Below are positions 43,155-55,847 of a stretch of DNA of 64,000 bases, one piece after another. The stretch is from Cinclus cinclus. Lineage: Eukaryota > Chordata > Aves > Passeriformes > Cinclidae. The position numbers and the translations under genes were made by a program. How positions within the stretch are numbered: the stretch's first letter is position 1; each line of letters starts with the position of its first letter. The stretch covers positions 992,001 to 1,056,000 of the forward strand of contig NC_085053.1 in NCBI RefSeq assembly GCF_963662255.1. Reading direction: 5' to 3'. The notes below the pieces were generated by a model that did no database searches, was not told the origin of the DNA, and saw only the letters and a list, made by a program, of their open reading frames with translations.

Positions 43155-46100
43155 TCAGATGGGCTTGTACAGCAGTGTAGTGACGTACTTCTTCTTGTAG
43201 CGGTGCGTGGCACTAAGCACCATCACGCCGTCCTGCGGGAGGCACAGCGTCAGCACACGGAGCCAGGGCACCCCTGGGGCTCAGGGTGCTGCCCCAGCCT
43301 GTCCCTGTCCCCAGTCCCATAGCCAGCCCAACACACAACAGGGCAGCGGGGCTGAGCAAGGGCAGGGTCTGATACACGGCTAGCTCCCGCACGCTGCACA
43401 GAGGCAGCTGAAGGGAAGCATTAGGAAGTCACACTCCTGTGTGTGCCACACCTCACCAGACAGCCAGGTCCCATCTCCCACCCCCCGGCAGAGCAGGTTC
43501 TGCTCCCTGCAGGTGCTGCAGGCTCCTGGGAGCCACAGCAGCTCCTCATCTGCAGCCTCATGGGACCTGTGCTTACCTTGATGGAGAGCGCATAGAGGTG
43601 ATTGAGCATGACGTGGTTGGGCTCAGGCAGCAGTGCTGGGTCACACTAGGAGGAGAGGAGTGTCACAGGAACAGCAGAGCCCTGATCCCCCAGCCCCTGT
43701 CAGCACAAAGAGCTGCTGTCTCAGGCAGCTCGAGCTGCCACTGCCTCTGGCTGTTCTGAACAGGAACAGAGCTCAGCTAAGCACCATGAGGCCAAATCAG
43801 CATGGTAAATAGGGAAAGTGACACTTTTCCTAGGACATGCCAAGGGCTAGACCCCAGCCAAGGGAACCCACGCTTCCTGCAGACAGGACTCTCTTTCTGA
43901 CCCCAGTGTGGCTCTCTCTGTGGGCAGCATGCTGGTACACACCGAGATATTGGTGTCCTTGTTGAGGATGACCTGGAGAAGGTGAGGCGGGAGGATGGGT
44001 GGGGATTTGAAGCGCTCCTCGGGTCGGTATACGTACATCTCTTGGCCATAAGGTCCCGGTGGGGAGCTGGATAAATCTGGAGAGAAGACAAAGGCAGAGA
44101 GGTGAAATGACCAAGCAGGATGGATGACCACAGAGCAGCTCCTAAGAAGCTGAGAAGGACTCAGCAAGGTCTTTCAAGCACAAACATCCTCCACAAGCCA
44201 TGGGCAGGGATCTATTCTATAGCAACAGCTCAACATTTTCACAGCAGAAAACGCAGCTGGGCGAGCCCATGGCAATTCCAAGCAGGGCTGTTAGCTGATA
44301 GATGCACTGACAACACAACAATACTGGCCATCATGAGACCCCTCAAGCACACAGTTCTGGGCACTGCCAGGCCCCTCTCCCTGCAGGAAGCAGCTGGCTT
44401 GCTCCAGAGCTGTGCCCTCAGCAGCAGGGGCACTGGGAGCAGGTTGCTGTAGGTGCTGCCTAATGAGGAGGTCCAGGGAAGGCAAATAGGAACTCTGAAC
44501 AGCTCTTCCAAACATAGGAGGGACCTCAGGAGCTTGCGGTCACTGAAAGCTGGAGTGGCTGAATCTCCCAGCTACATCTGATCTGAACATTTGGGAACAG
44601 CCAGCTCCCAGAAGGGCTCCCTCTCCTTGGGCTGCTGCTGCTTGCTGGCTTCTGTCCAGCAGTGTCTCTTGCCTGGGCTGGGAAAGGACATGGAGCTGAG
44701 CTGTATCTGAGATAGGGCTGTACCAGGGACAGACTCAGCTTCCTGCCAGCATTTCACACTGAGCCAGCACCACCAGTGCCTGTGTGGTAACCTAACCTGC
44801 TGCTGTAACACAAGCAGATGGAGGTTTGCAATGTGCTAGCACTGGTACAAATTACCTTGGCGTGAAAACCAAGAGTAGCTGCTGAAAATAAACTGGATCC
44901 TGCTATCACCTAGCTTGTACCCCGGATCAGATGACTTACAATTGACCAGACAGAAAGGGCTGATGTTCCTGGCACTTCCCAGTCCAAAATGGCTCCCTCA
45001 GCAACACACAGGCAGCAGCTCTGCTCTGGGATGGTGCTAGCACAGAACAAGTTACACCAACACAGCCCCTCCAGAGGGACAAGGCCTCAGCTTTGAGCTG
45101 GGGAGGACACACTGCCCAACACTTCTCATCCCCACACCTCTGCCCAGGGAGTGTGTGCACCCAGACCAGAGGAGGTGAAAATAGCACATGCAAAGCTGTA
45201 ATGCCACAAAACTCACCCCGACCTGAGGTTTCTGAGCTTTCCAGGGAATCCACCTTCAACGCATCAAACACCTCGAAGTCAGACTTCTTGACATGGATGA
45301 GGTTGTTTATTGTCCCCATCTGGCTGGTAACCACAGGCTGGAAAGAACTGGGGTGAGAATCTTCCTGTGTTCACCTCCAACTGAGACACATTCAATGTTT
45401 CCTAGATACCCCCAGCCAAAGCTGTCTTTGCTGCAATGCTACCTTTGAGCACAGGTGGCTGGTGTCCCTCTCTGCCCTACAGCTGTAGATCTCTGCTGTT
45501 TACCCTGGGAGGATTTTCCTTTATCACAGGCTCCTACATCACCTCCTATTTCCACCCTCCATCCTGCTGCATGTCCATGGGTAGGTGTGTTGTCCTTCCC
45601 ATGCTGCTCCCGCATGATTCAGTTTGGAGAACCTGTGAGTGCTGACCTCATGGCCCATCTTCCCACTGCCAATTCTCAGTGGGACTTGAGGACCTTCTGG
45701 CATTTCCCTGCCCTTCCCCAAAGCTTCCCCATAAAGCATGACTAAGTCCGGAGGAACCAGCCTCTGAAATGACTCCAGGGATGGAGGCGTGCCTTTTGTT
45801 CCAGGAGATAGTCTCCGCTCTTCCTGTTCCCCCTTTGCTGCAGTTACATCCTGTCTAGTTCACTGAAGAAGACAAGATCTGCAGGGATAAAGCTTGGAGT
45901 ATTACCTCAGATGGATCATGAACCCACTGACCATCCACAAAAAATTTGTACTGGTGCTCTCCTTCTGGAAGGTCCAGGATAGCAACGAAGTCATTGTGGC
46001 TGTGCAGAGAGAACAGATGTGCAATGGCATCACCCTGTTGATGCTCTGAAAGCTGCTCTTCCATGGGGCCCCAGGAATCAGCACTGTCCAGCCCCTCTAC

Positions 46101-47301
46101 CCCAACACCTTCATGCAGGGTTAGGCCTGCTCATCATCAGTGATCCAAGGCATGAGAAAGTGGATGTGACAGACACCCTGGGCAAGTCAGGCTAAGAAGA
46201 ACATGTGGGCAAAGCTCCTACCCTGTGCTGGCACAGCAGGACAGGAGCAAGTGGGACAGGTCTGTTTGTCAAGTCTGAAACTGAGATAAACTCATTCCAG
46301 ATTAATTGCTAGAATCCTTCATGAGCTTCTATGTAAGTCACAGATGTGTTGCTGAACAGCGAGAACATCAATAGGGCAGGAAGATATGTGAGGGACAAAC
46401 AACTAACTCCCACTGGCAGCAATACAACTAGGCATGGGGTAATGCTGCAGCCAAGGGAAGAGCTGACAGCTTCCAGAGGACTGCTGCATACCTGGGCAGG
46501 GCTCTGCTGCCAGCACTGGCTGCTGCATGACATCCAGCTGGGCAAGCAAAGTGACCCATCCTGTCCTGTCCCTATTTCACAACTTTCCATTGTCCCTGCA
46601 GCACCACTCAGAGAAGGAGTTGACTGTGTATTTGTCTCAAAGAAAAGCCAAGAGAGCAAAGGAAAACGTCCTCTGCACTGGAGCAGACATGAACATAGAG
46701 TAAATGACTTGAGGGAGTAGCTACCTCTTGATGAGTGGGATCTTGGCGCTCCAGTTGTTGAAGGATCCAGAGATGAAGACCTCCTTGCCTCCATCAGCCC
46801 AGCGTATGACAGTCGGACGAGCCTGCTGGGATGGTTTCACTGACTCCTCCAGATCCGGCTGCCATGACACAAACTCCTTGTCCCCAGGAATCTGGGCAAA
46901 GAAAATTGGAGAGATGTGACTGAGACACAGAGACAACTGTGAACACATTCACACAGCTCTAAGAACACTTACAGGTTCTCTACCAGCCCACCTGCACACC
47001 ACACACAGGAGCACCACAGAGCTCCTCCAGCGTCCCAGCTCCCCAGAGACCCCTGGCACGGCTGGGAACACAGCCCCACACACGGGCAGTGTGCCAAAGC
47101 TCCAGAGGACAAGCAGGGAAGGGAGCAACCAGCCCTTACCTTGGAGTCGTGGGAGCTGAAAACGCTGGGGTCATCAGTGCTGCCCACCATGATCTTGTGT
47201 GGGTGCTCCTTGGCGGGGTGGGAGGCACCGGAGCCATCCGAGCGGTGGGACTTGGAGCCATGGCGCTCCCCAGACACCCGCTCGCTCGTGGTGTTTCCCA
47301 T
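43155..47301 (-). CDS. PRKAB2: AMP-activated protein kinase subunit beta-2
   Basis: Scaffold and glycogen-sensing subunit of AMPK. Seven coding exons, in transcript order: 47301-47140, 46891-46725, 45999-45906, 45337-45217, 44076-43943, 43645-43577, 43232-43155. They total 825 nt or 274 aa; the human protein has 272. MGNTTSERVSG supplies the N-myristoylation glycine at position 2. The carbohydrate-binding module (RPTVIRWADGGKEVFISGSF, then NNWSAKIPLIK and EGEHQYKFFVDGQWVHDPSE) has its tryptophans and the conserved serine after NNW. The C-terminal alpha/gamma-binding domain ends VMVLSATHRYKKKYVTTLL plus YKPI. The start exon has an acceptor at 47318, so the 5' UTR begins in a separate exon near 50.05 kb. 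The gene is convergent with PDE4DIP. No canonical poly(A) signal was seen for this strand between 42.1 and 43.15 kb. Confidence 0.97.
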
Positions 47302-47317
47302 GGCAGCTCAGCAGCCC

Positions 47318-50032
47318 CTGCCAGGAAAGCACAACAACGCTCTGCCTTTGCCCATGGGCTCTGGCAACACGGAGAGAAGCACAAGAGCCGTCTCCCAAAT
47401 GCTCTTTGCCAATGGAGACAAACAGCAATCCTCAAAAAGGCCCCAAGTTCATTTCCACTACCAAGTTTGGCAGCTGAATGGGAATTCAACAAACAAGACA
47501 GCTTGACCTAATTACAGCCCTGTCCTTAAAAACCATCACTCTAGTTAAGCTGGTAATTGTTAGACTCCAAAACCAATATGACTTCACCTGTGTCCTGCAT
47601 CAGTCCTCGGCAGCCAACAGAGTAGAGCTGATGGGAAAAACAAAACCAACCTTTATTGGCAAATCAACTGCCTGGCGTTAACAGAGCCTCTTTCACAGTC
47701 CTGCAGTCAGGCTGTACAGACAACCCCTGACATCCAGCAAAAAAACAGCCAGGGAGTGAAAGTAGCAGCTGTTTTACAGTCCCCAGCAAGCCTCCAAGAG
47801 TTCACAGGCAGAAAAGCAGAGCCTTGTGCCCGCAAAGGCAACAGGGAACATTTAAAGTGTCCGAATGGAATCACCCAAGCTGGAGCTTGTCCAAGGAGTA
47901 GGGCTAATGCTGTGGTGTCTGCAAAAAGCTCAGCTCTCAGCAGCATTCACTTATGATTCACCAGGCAAGTCACCGTGTCAGCTGCAGCACAGCACAGCAC
48001 AGAGAGCAGGACCATTTGTTGTGGCCTAGCCAGCACCTGCCCGGCTGTCTAGAGGGACACGGTGAGGGAAAGGCAGCCCTGGCCATCTCAGTGTCCATCT
48101 GCAGCTGGAGATGGGCCACTATCCCCAGTCTCACACAGCTCAGAGAAGGCAAAACAGGAAAACTGATCAAGCCATGAACAACTACACACCTTTTAGGATC
48201 AACAACAAAGCCACTGCACGCTACACAGGACTCTTCAGGCCTTACCCACTTCCCAGGAGCCAAGATGGATTGGGGTTTTCCCACTTCCAGGCTTATTTTG
48301 CAGCTTTTAGCTTACTGTGGGCTCTGTAGAGCAAGCAAGGGGACAGCCAGTCTTGCTTCATGTGCTCACTTGTGACATTTGGAGGTCTGTTTAAAAGATC
48401 AAGTTATACTAAGGGTGCCAAGCCAGGCTGCCAGCCAGAGCCAGGCTTTAGAACATTATAGGGCAATTACTACGGTATTTCTTAAACCCTGAGGGCTAAA
48501 AGGCAGCTCAAGTGGGCAGCTAATCCATACCCCCACCCCTCTCAGTGCAGATCAAGTCTACCTGAAGATTCAGGTCAGATGAGCTACACCTCTTGCTCTG
48601 ACATCTTCCCAACCTGCTCTGAGGAGGCTCAGACAGCTCCTCACAAAAACCACCCCTGTACTACCAGACTTTTCTGCTGAGGAGTTTCCTCTCCAGTATC
48701 TCCACTAAGGCTCCCTTAATTCTCATCTACAGGGAGGAAGGTGGGAAAGGCTGAACTTCCCTTGTAGCTGGACAGACCTGAGAGATGTGTACAGGTGTTA
48801 ACAAGTGTGAAGTTTCCCTTTCTCTTCTCTACAAGGATTCCAGTCCCTCTGTCCCTTACAGGTCATGCTCTCCAAACACTCCCTGAGGTTTACTCCAAGT
48901 GGTGGCTCCTGTCTGGCATGTGCCACCTGAATCCCCTGCACCACACACACAGGCACCTGGACAGACTGCAGTACCCAGCTTTGCTGAATTAACTTTTACA
49001 GCTCAAACCCTCAAGCATCCAGACCAGCCCTTGTAGCAATGGGAGATGGTATCACACAGGAACACCCAAGTCAAGGATGGAAATGCTGACCACACAAGAG
49101 CCCCAGCAAACCTCAACGGCATCGCAGCACATCCACTCCCAGTCTAGCAGCAAACCCCTGCCAGCCGCAGCCCACACAGCAAGGTGGGTGCCGGCCTGCC
49201 CCATCATGGGGGCCTTCGGTTCCAGCCAGCCCCACCTTCCCACTTGGAAAACAAGTGAATTATACCTATTCCCCTCCCCGGGATGTACCAGGCTTGCTGC
49301 CTCTGCCACCCGGCCAGTGACCGAGCCGGGAAGCACTGGCAGGCATTCCCAGCGGGTTTTGAGGGAGGGACGGGGTCTGGGAGCACTGGGAGCGCTGGCA
49401 GGCATTCCCAGCGGGTTTTGAGGGAGGGATGGGGTCTGGGAGCACTGGGAGCGCTGGCAGGCATTCCCAGCGGGTTTTGAGGGAGGGATGGGGTCTGGGA
49501 GCACTGGGAGCGCTGGCAGGCATTCCCAGCGGGTTTTGAGGGAGGGATGGGCTCCAGCATCTCGCCGGGCTTACACCGCCCGGGGTTGGGGTGACCCGAT
49601 CCGCCCGGGCTCTCCCTCTTTCGGAGACGGGAACCAGAGCTGAGCTCTGATATTGCCGTGAGGTGAAGGGGATGAGATGGGAAAGCGAGGGCGGAAAACC
49701 TCCCTCCGAGCAGGCAGGGCTGGGGCTAGGGCTCTGCTCGGCGGGGCTGTCACAGCGGGCTCGGCCCACGGGCACCCGCGGCTCTGCCACGGCGCCGGGG
49801 AGGAGCGGGACGCACCGGCAGTGCCGGGCCCTCCCGAGGGGCTGCCCCGCGGGGTCCACACCGCGGCGGGCTCCGGGACACCGCTACACCGCGGGGACGC
49901 GCAGCCACGCCTCACCCACCGCCTCCCGGGGAGCCGCCACCCTCACAACCACCCACCCTCACACCCACCCGTGACACCCGCCCCGCCATCCCCGGGCCGG
50001 GCCCGGCCCGGCCCGGCCCGGCCCGACCCCAC
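47318..50032 (-). other. PRKAB2 intron 1
   Basis: A 2.7-kb intron separating the untranslated first exon from the start-codon exon. It carries a 59-bp minisatellite at 49330-49560 and turns CpG-dense from about 49.55 kb. I see no other gene. Confidence 0.7.
49330..49560. repeat. 59-bp minisatellite in PRKAB2 intron 1
   Basis: Almost identical units begin (GAGCACTGGGAGCGCTGGCA) at 49381, 49440 and 49499, a 59-bp period, with a partial first unit from about 49337. Units differ by single bases (GGGACGGGGT versus GGGATGGGGT), pointing to recent expansion. It lies about 500 bp downstream of the promoter. Confidence 0.93.
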
Positions 50033-50230
50033 CTGCCGCCGCCGCCCCGCTCTCCGCCTCCGTCCAAGATGGCGCCACCCCCCGCCGGCCGCTGCGGGGC
50101 GCTCTGAGCCGCCCCCGCCGCACTCCGCGCCCCGCCCCCGGCCCGCGGCCCCGCCGCCGGCCACCCGCCATGTTGGCTGCTGCGGGCAGCGCTGGGGTCG
50201 GGCGGGGCCGGGTTCCCAGCGTGGACCTCG
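49560..50230 (-). promoter_or_regulatory. PRKAB2: PRKAB2 CpG-island promoter and untranslated first exon
   Basis: Very CpG-dense. The minus-strand first exon ends at 50033 (GGCGGCAG|GTGGGG) and starts near or right of 50090. A YY1-type CAAGATGGCGCC lies at 50065-50076 and a related CCGCCATGTTGG at about 50165. A (GGCCC)n run at 49992-50026 lies just inside intron 1. The 408-codon plus-strand open frame across the island is rejected as compositional. Confidence 0.75.
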
Positions 50231-50270
50231 CAGACTGGCGCAGCCAGGCACTGTGATCTCCGGTCAAGGC

Positions 50271-50284
50271 TTTATTGCTTTATT
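50271..50284 (-). terminator. Poly(A) signals of the downstream FMO gene
   Basis: Two AATAAA hexamers on the minus strand (50271-50276 and 50279-50284) lie about 250 bp after the FMO stop codon. They are only about 180-200 bp upstream of the PRKAB2 first exon. Confidence 0.8.
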
Positions 50285-50525
50285 GCCCTCTCCGGCGGCG
50301 CCCCGCTCGGGCACGTTCCCAGTTTCCCCTAGAGCTCGTGGGGCTGCCGGGCCGGGATTTCGGGAGCTGTTCCCAGAGCAGCTGTTCCCAGAAGGCGCAA
50401 CAGGGCAGCGTGCACCTTCAAGGAACGACTCGCTCCGTGCTCCGGCGCAGCTAGCGAGACACCACACACACAAAGGAAAAAGGAGCAGATTGCCAGCAGG
50501 ACCCGCCAGTCTCATTCCCTTTCGG

Positions 50526-53500
50526 CTAGGGAGAGAGCGAAACGTAGAGGAGGGTGGCCACAATCACGGTGATGCTGAAGAGCACCGTGAGGGCGTGAGG
50601 CGCGGCGCTGGCAGGGGCACGGCAGCCGCAGGGCCGAGGCTGCAAGGCCCTGACCATGCGCTGCTGCTGGGTGAGGATGGCGGCCCTGGCACCGGCCCAC
50701 GCGCCCGGGCCCCGCAGCCGGTACTGATACGGTGTGCAGGGACCGAAGGCCACCTCTGCCGCCAGCCTGGGGTCCGTGAGGAACAGCGTGAGCAGGCTGG
50801 GCTTGACCCCCAGCTGGCAGGCGAGTTCGTCCATGTAAGGGATGTAATCCACCTGGATGGTGTGCCGCTGGCTCTTCACGTACCTGCGGGCAGGAGGGGT
50901 TGACACGGGGTGCCGGCGGTGAGGGTGGCAGGATGGTGCTGTGCACCGGCCTTACCGCTCAGCCATTCTCTGCTTGGTTTGTGTGATTTCAGCCAGCATG
51001 TCTGTGGGTGGCGGCAGGCTCTGCAGCCCTGGGCAAAAGGAGGCTGGAGATGGAGGGTGGGCTGTGCTCCTGCCGTGGTCTGGGTGGCTCTGCAGCCTAG
51101 CCTGGCCACTGTTTGCACGTAGGGTTTTTAGCATGTGCTGCCACGTCAGGAGCAAAGTGGGAGACATGGGCAAGGAAAGTAACGGCAGGAAAGGAAAGGG
51201 AGAATGTGGCTGCAGGCAACAGGGCCAGTTAGTGGCCCCTCCAAGAAAAGAACAGTGCAATAGTTGTAGAAAAATGCAAAGCAGGGTTTTGTCCTCATGA
51301 AGAAGCAAAAGGAGGATAAAAAGGTGAGTGCAGAGAGGCAGCATAGGAGGGGATGCCGCCAGCAACAACTCAGTCATGGCGTGGCTGGGGGAGCCCAGCT
51401 GCATCCCCCAAACTGCCCTGACTTACCTTTGAAGACACGGGTGGCCCAGCGACACTGGAGCTCTGAGATGGGCATGATAGCACCCAGGGGCTGGACGAGG
51501 CCAATGAAAGCCAGCGTCGGCTTCTCCAGGTCAGGGGGGAACACAAATTTGTAGAGGGAAATCTGGTTCTCCATCACCTTGAAGCCCTCGAGGAACGGGA
51601 AAGAGAAGCTGTATCCCGTGGCAAAAACCACGGCATCGACATCTTCCCTGGTGCCATCCTCAAAGATGGCAGACGTCTCCGTGAACTCCTGGATGTTCGG
51701 CTTCACCCGTACCCTGCCCGAGATGATGCGGTTGGGCAGGTCATCGTTGATGGTCGGGTGCTGGTCAAGGATCCTAGAAGGCACAGGCAGACCTCACTCA
51801 GGTCCTGGCAGGGGGATGTGCATTGCTGCAGCGGGTACCTGGGGTGCTGCTGGGGCGCTCACCGGTGCTTGGGTTTTAGGCCATAGAGCGCATGGTCAAA
51901 GCGGGCATTCAGCTTCTGCTCCAAGAAGAAACTGATGATATTTGGAGGCAGGAGGTTCTGGAGGAGCTGCATGAAGCGACTGATGTAGCTGAAATCAAAG
52001 GGGTACCCACTATTGGCCAGCCGGTGCAGCACCCAGGACCCACGCCTGGTGCTGAGGAAAACCTGGAAGGAAGGTGAAGAGAGGTAGTGGCACGGCAGAA
52101 TCCTCAGCCTGGGCTGGGCCCCTGCTGTCTTCCAGGGACAGGGAAGGCAGCAGAGCTGCTGGGACCACAATGGCCATCCCCAGAGAGAGTGGAAAGTGTG
52201 CTTGTGGCCAGGTGCTGGAGGGAGGGGAGCCCACAGGGGATGGTGGGGAATGATCGGTGCCCTCTGGGGTCCCATCCCAGTGAGCTCTCCCATCACACCT
52301 GCTTGGCTGCAGGGCTCAGCTCCACTGCGATGTCAGTGCCTGAATTCCCAATGCCAACCACGACCACCCGTTTTCCCAAAAAGAACTGAGGGCTCTTGTA
52401 GTCCCGGCTGTGCAGGTAGCAGCCCTCAAACTTTTCCAACCCTGGAAGAGAGAGGGAAGCCATGCTGGGCTGGTATGTGGAGTAGGAGGGTGGCTACCCC
52501 CTGTTCAGACTGGTGGTGTGTTTTAGGAACAAGCTAGGACCAGTGTGACCAACAGGAGTTACGCAGCCCTGGGATGGTGCCCAGAGAGGTGGTGGCATCA
52601 GCAGTATGGAAGATTCTCAGCGTAACCCTGAGCATCCTGCTCTGGCTTTGGGACCAGCCTGGCTTGGAGCAGGGCTTGGACTGGAGAATTCCATGCTTCC
52701 ATCCCAGAATTCTGCTGCAGGTGCTGTCTGGTGCCATGCAGCCAAGAGAGGAACAAGCAGGGTCTGTGCCATCTCACCAGATCCTGGTGACAAGTGTGCT
52801 CCAGCCTGTTCCCCAGGCAAAGAGGGTCTCCATAGCTGAGAGCTCTCCAGGCATTTTCTCCTGGCGCCCAGAGGCAAAACCACCACCAGTGCTGAGCCCT
52901 CCAGCCTTGGTGAGGAGCTGGAGAGCCCAGCAGGTATTTGGCCAGCAATGTGGAGAGGGAGCCTGTCTCAGGTGGGAGAAGCACGCCAGCAGCAGTGACA
53001 TCTGCCAGCAGGATGCTTTGGACACTCATGGAATGCCACCTAAATCTCAAGGGCATTTAGGGATGTCAGGGAGCAGGCGAGCAGCCCACAGGCAGTACCT
53101 GGGAAGGAGCTGAGCGGGAGATGTGCGTCGGTGTGGTGCCCACTGCACACCAGCACGGCGTCGAAGACGGCTGCCTCCTGCTTGTCCTCACTTTCCGTCA
53201 CCACCTCCCACTGCCCGCTGCTGGCAAAGTCGGGGCGCTTGGACACGCGGCACACGCTGGTCTGGGCGCAGGGGGAGCGGTGTCAGGCACCCTGTGCCCC
53301 CCATTGCCACTGCCACCTCCCCCTCGGGCCCCAGCTCTCACCCTGAAGCGGATGTGGCGCAGCAGGTCGAAGTGCTGGGCGTACATGCGGAAGTACTCCA
53401 TGATCTTGGAGTTGTGCATGTAGTTGGGGAAGTCCTCGGGGATGGGGAAGTCGCTGAAGCACATCATCTCCTTGGAGGTGTTGATGATGACGGAGCGGTA

Positions 53501-54802
53501 GATGCTGGCACGGCCGTCCTCGGGGCACTCCTGTGGGGGCGAGGCACAGCTCAGCGCTGCCTGGGCAAGGATGGGGAGGCCTGCCTGCCCTGCCTGGCAC
53601 TTCTCCCATGGGTGCAGGATTAAGACACAGGTCCTTGAAGCACCCATCCCTGCACCCAGCACTCTCCTGTGGTTGAGGCCACCCATCCCAAGAAACAGGG
53701 ATGTAGCTCTGGACTAGTGGAAGTCAGGCAGTGGTGACAGGGGGTAATGGTGGTCTTGTGCCTCAGTTTCCCCACCTTCACTCCTTGCCCCTATGAGGTA
53801 GTGCATTCCCAAAGCTCCTGTGGTGCTGTTGCCCTGGCTGCCACATCAGGTCTTGCCGGTTGTGGAGCCAGCTCCAGTGCTTCCTGCTGAGTGGTTGCTC
53901 CTGCTTACCATGTCTGAGCCTGGGCAGCTGGATGCTGCTGCTCTGGTTCTGCTCCACCAACCCTGTGCTTGACCCATCACAGGCAGAATCAGCAGACTGT
54001 GACAGATCCACCCTGGACCCCACTGGCATGGTGCCACCTGTGTCCCCCCCGGGGTTCTCCCACACACATATCAGGGCATGGTGGGAACACTGGTCATCTT
54101 GTTGGTGGATCCATAGGATAAAAGTCAGCAGCCTGATTAGGTGGGGGCAGAGAAGAGCTCCAGGATTGTTCCAACGCAGGGAGAGCCAAGGCACAGAGAA
54201 GGCAGCACGTAGTGTCTCTGTGTAGGTGAGTGGCACAGAGGCAGAAAGAGGAGCAACCATGATTCCAGGAAAGGGCTGGGCAGGACAAGGACAGGGACAG
54301 ACAGTAGGGTCAGATAGGACAAGATAGGTAGGAAAGGGCTGTGAGTGACCAAGAGCAAAATAACAGAGAAAGGCACAGATGAGACAAAGAAGGGAGAGAT
54401 GGGGAAGGGAAAGTCTGAGCTGGAGGAGCAAGCCATGAAGTGAAGACCTTGGGGAGGCTTCATCCTGCTGCTGATGAGCAGGAATTGTCCTATGTGCCTG
54501 GCACACCAGCTGGCACCACGCTGCCAAATCAGTTTTACTTTCCTGTGGTCCTCCTTTGAAACCTGCCTGCTGCCAAGCAGGGGAGCGGTGTGTTGGTATC
54601 TGCCAAGGACCAATCCCAAGCCCATCTGTGCTGCTGCCACAGAGCAGCCTGGCTGCAGGGGGCTTACCTCAAAGCGCCAGAGCCCCCCGATGTCCTTGCT
54701 CCTCTCAAAGCAGGTGGGCTCCAGCCCCTCATCCAGGCAGCATTTCAGGGCACACAGGCCTGAGGCACCGGCACCAATGATGGCTACTTTCTGGGCAGCC
54801 AT
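50526..54802 (-). CDS. FMO5: Flavin-containing monooxygenase, FMO5-like copy A
   Basis: ER-bound NADPH- and FAD-dependent oxygenase; FMO5 in mammals is a Baeyer-Villiger type enzyme. Eight coding exons: 54802-54668, 53530-53342, 53261-53099, 52441-52299, 52062-51863, 51773-51427, 51028-50956, 50883-50526, giving 535 aa, normal for the family. The FAD motif GAGASG is at residues 10-15, the FMO signature [11 protein letters not shown] at 167-177, the NADPH motif GIGNSG at 192-197 and ATGY at 328-331. The C-terminus is hydrophobic ([17 protein letters not shown]), an ER anchor. It lies next to PRKAB2, as FMO5 does in human. Exons 2, 3 and 8 are nearly identical to the neighbouring copy while exons 1, 4, 5 and 7 are not. 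The frame is open upstream of the chosen ATG, but [10 protein letters not shown] fits the family start. Which copy is the true FMO5 orthologue is undecided. Confidence 0.94.
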
Positions 54803-55847
54803 ATCCCACGGTGTGGTGGTGGCAGGGGTGCTGGAGAAGCTGTGGCCAGGAGTTGCAGAGCCAGGCGTGTCCCTCAAGGGAGGCTGCCTGGTGCTGCTCG
54901 GTTTGGGGTGACTATCCCTGTGTTTCCTGTGGGTGGCTGAGGCGTCACAAGAGATGACACCTTCCAGACATGATCTACAAGTTCCCCCCACCACCCTGCC
55001 ACACCTCCTGGATTGCGCCTGCCCTCTGCAAGAGGTACACTGAGTTCTGTAAGTGTTTCATGATGCCGACATTGCCCCAGGACTTCTTGGGCAGGGCAGA
55101 GATGTAGCTATACTTCAGATTTTAGCAGTCGGTGGTGTGGAAAACAAACGTAGGGGATGGGGGGAACACTGGCATGATCAACCCAGGCATGTGATGGACA
55201 GTACTCCCATCCTTTACCCACTTTGTGTCCCCCGCCTGCCCAGTCACCTTCCAGAGGGGCTGTGTACAGGTGACCAGGGTGGCACTGAGCCATGCCACTG
55301 TGACCGCCAGGACCCGCTGTGGTGGCACACACCCTGGGAGAGGCTGTCTTGCTATGGAATGTGTGTACATCAGCCCATGCTGTAGTGGGCCAGTGCTACA
55401 AGGCTGATCTCAAACCTGTGAGCATTCCCACAGCACACAGGTGGTCATGATGGTGTCAGTAACAGGACGAACACTTGGCTGTTTAATGCATTTATCCACT
55501 TAGCAAGTGTACTGTGCCTTTGCTGCTTAGCTCTGGTGAGCATGGCAAAATTGGCACAGCTGGGTTACAAGGGACAGAAAAGCCTGGAGCGCTGGCTGAG
55601 AGGGACTGGAATTTAGCCTGCAGTGACCGTGTTTCCTCCTCTGTACATAACAGCACTCCCGAAGGGGAGGTGCAGAGTAGGAGCCTAAGCATTATTTTGG
55701 CAGCTGTGGAGGTTCTGTGCATCCCTAGCTCATCATGTGGTCACAGCTGGGCCATGCCAGGCAAGAGGAAGGTTTCTGCCACCACTGGGGTGCACACCAA
55801 GTCCCACAGCACACTGTAAAGCCTCCCTTCCTGTGCTTGCAGGGCAC

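Noticed and set aside
49677..50903. 408-codon plus-strand open frame across the PRKAB2 CpG island and FMO copy A last exon
   Set aside because: Antisense to a promoter and a well-supported FMO exon; its Pro/Arg/Ala-rich product is explained by CpG-island composition.
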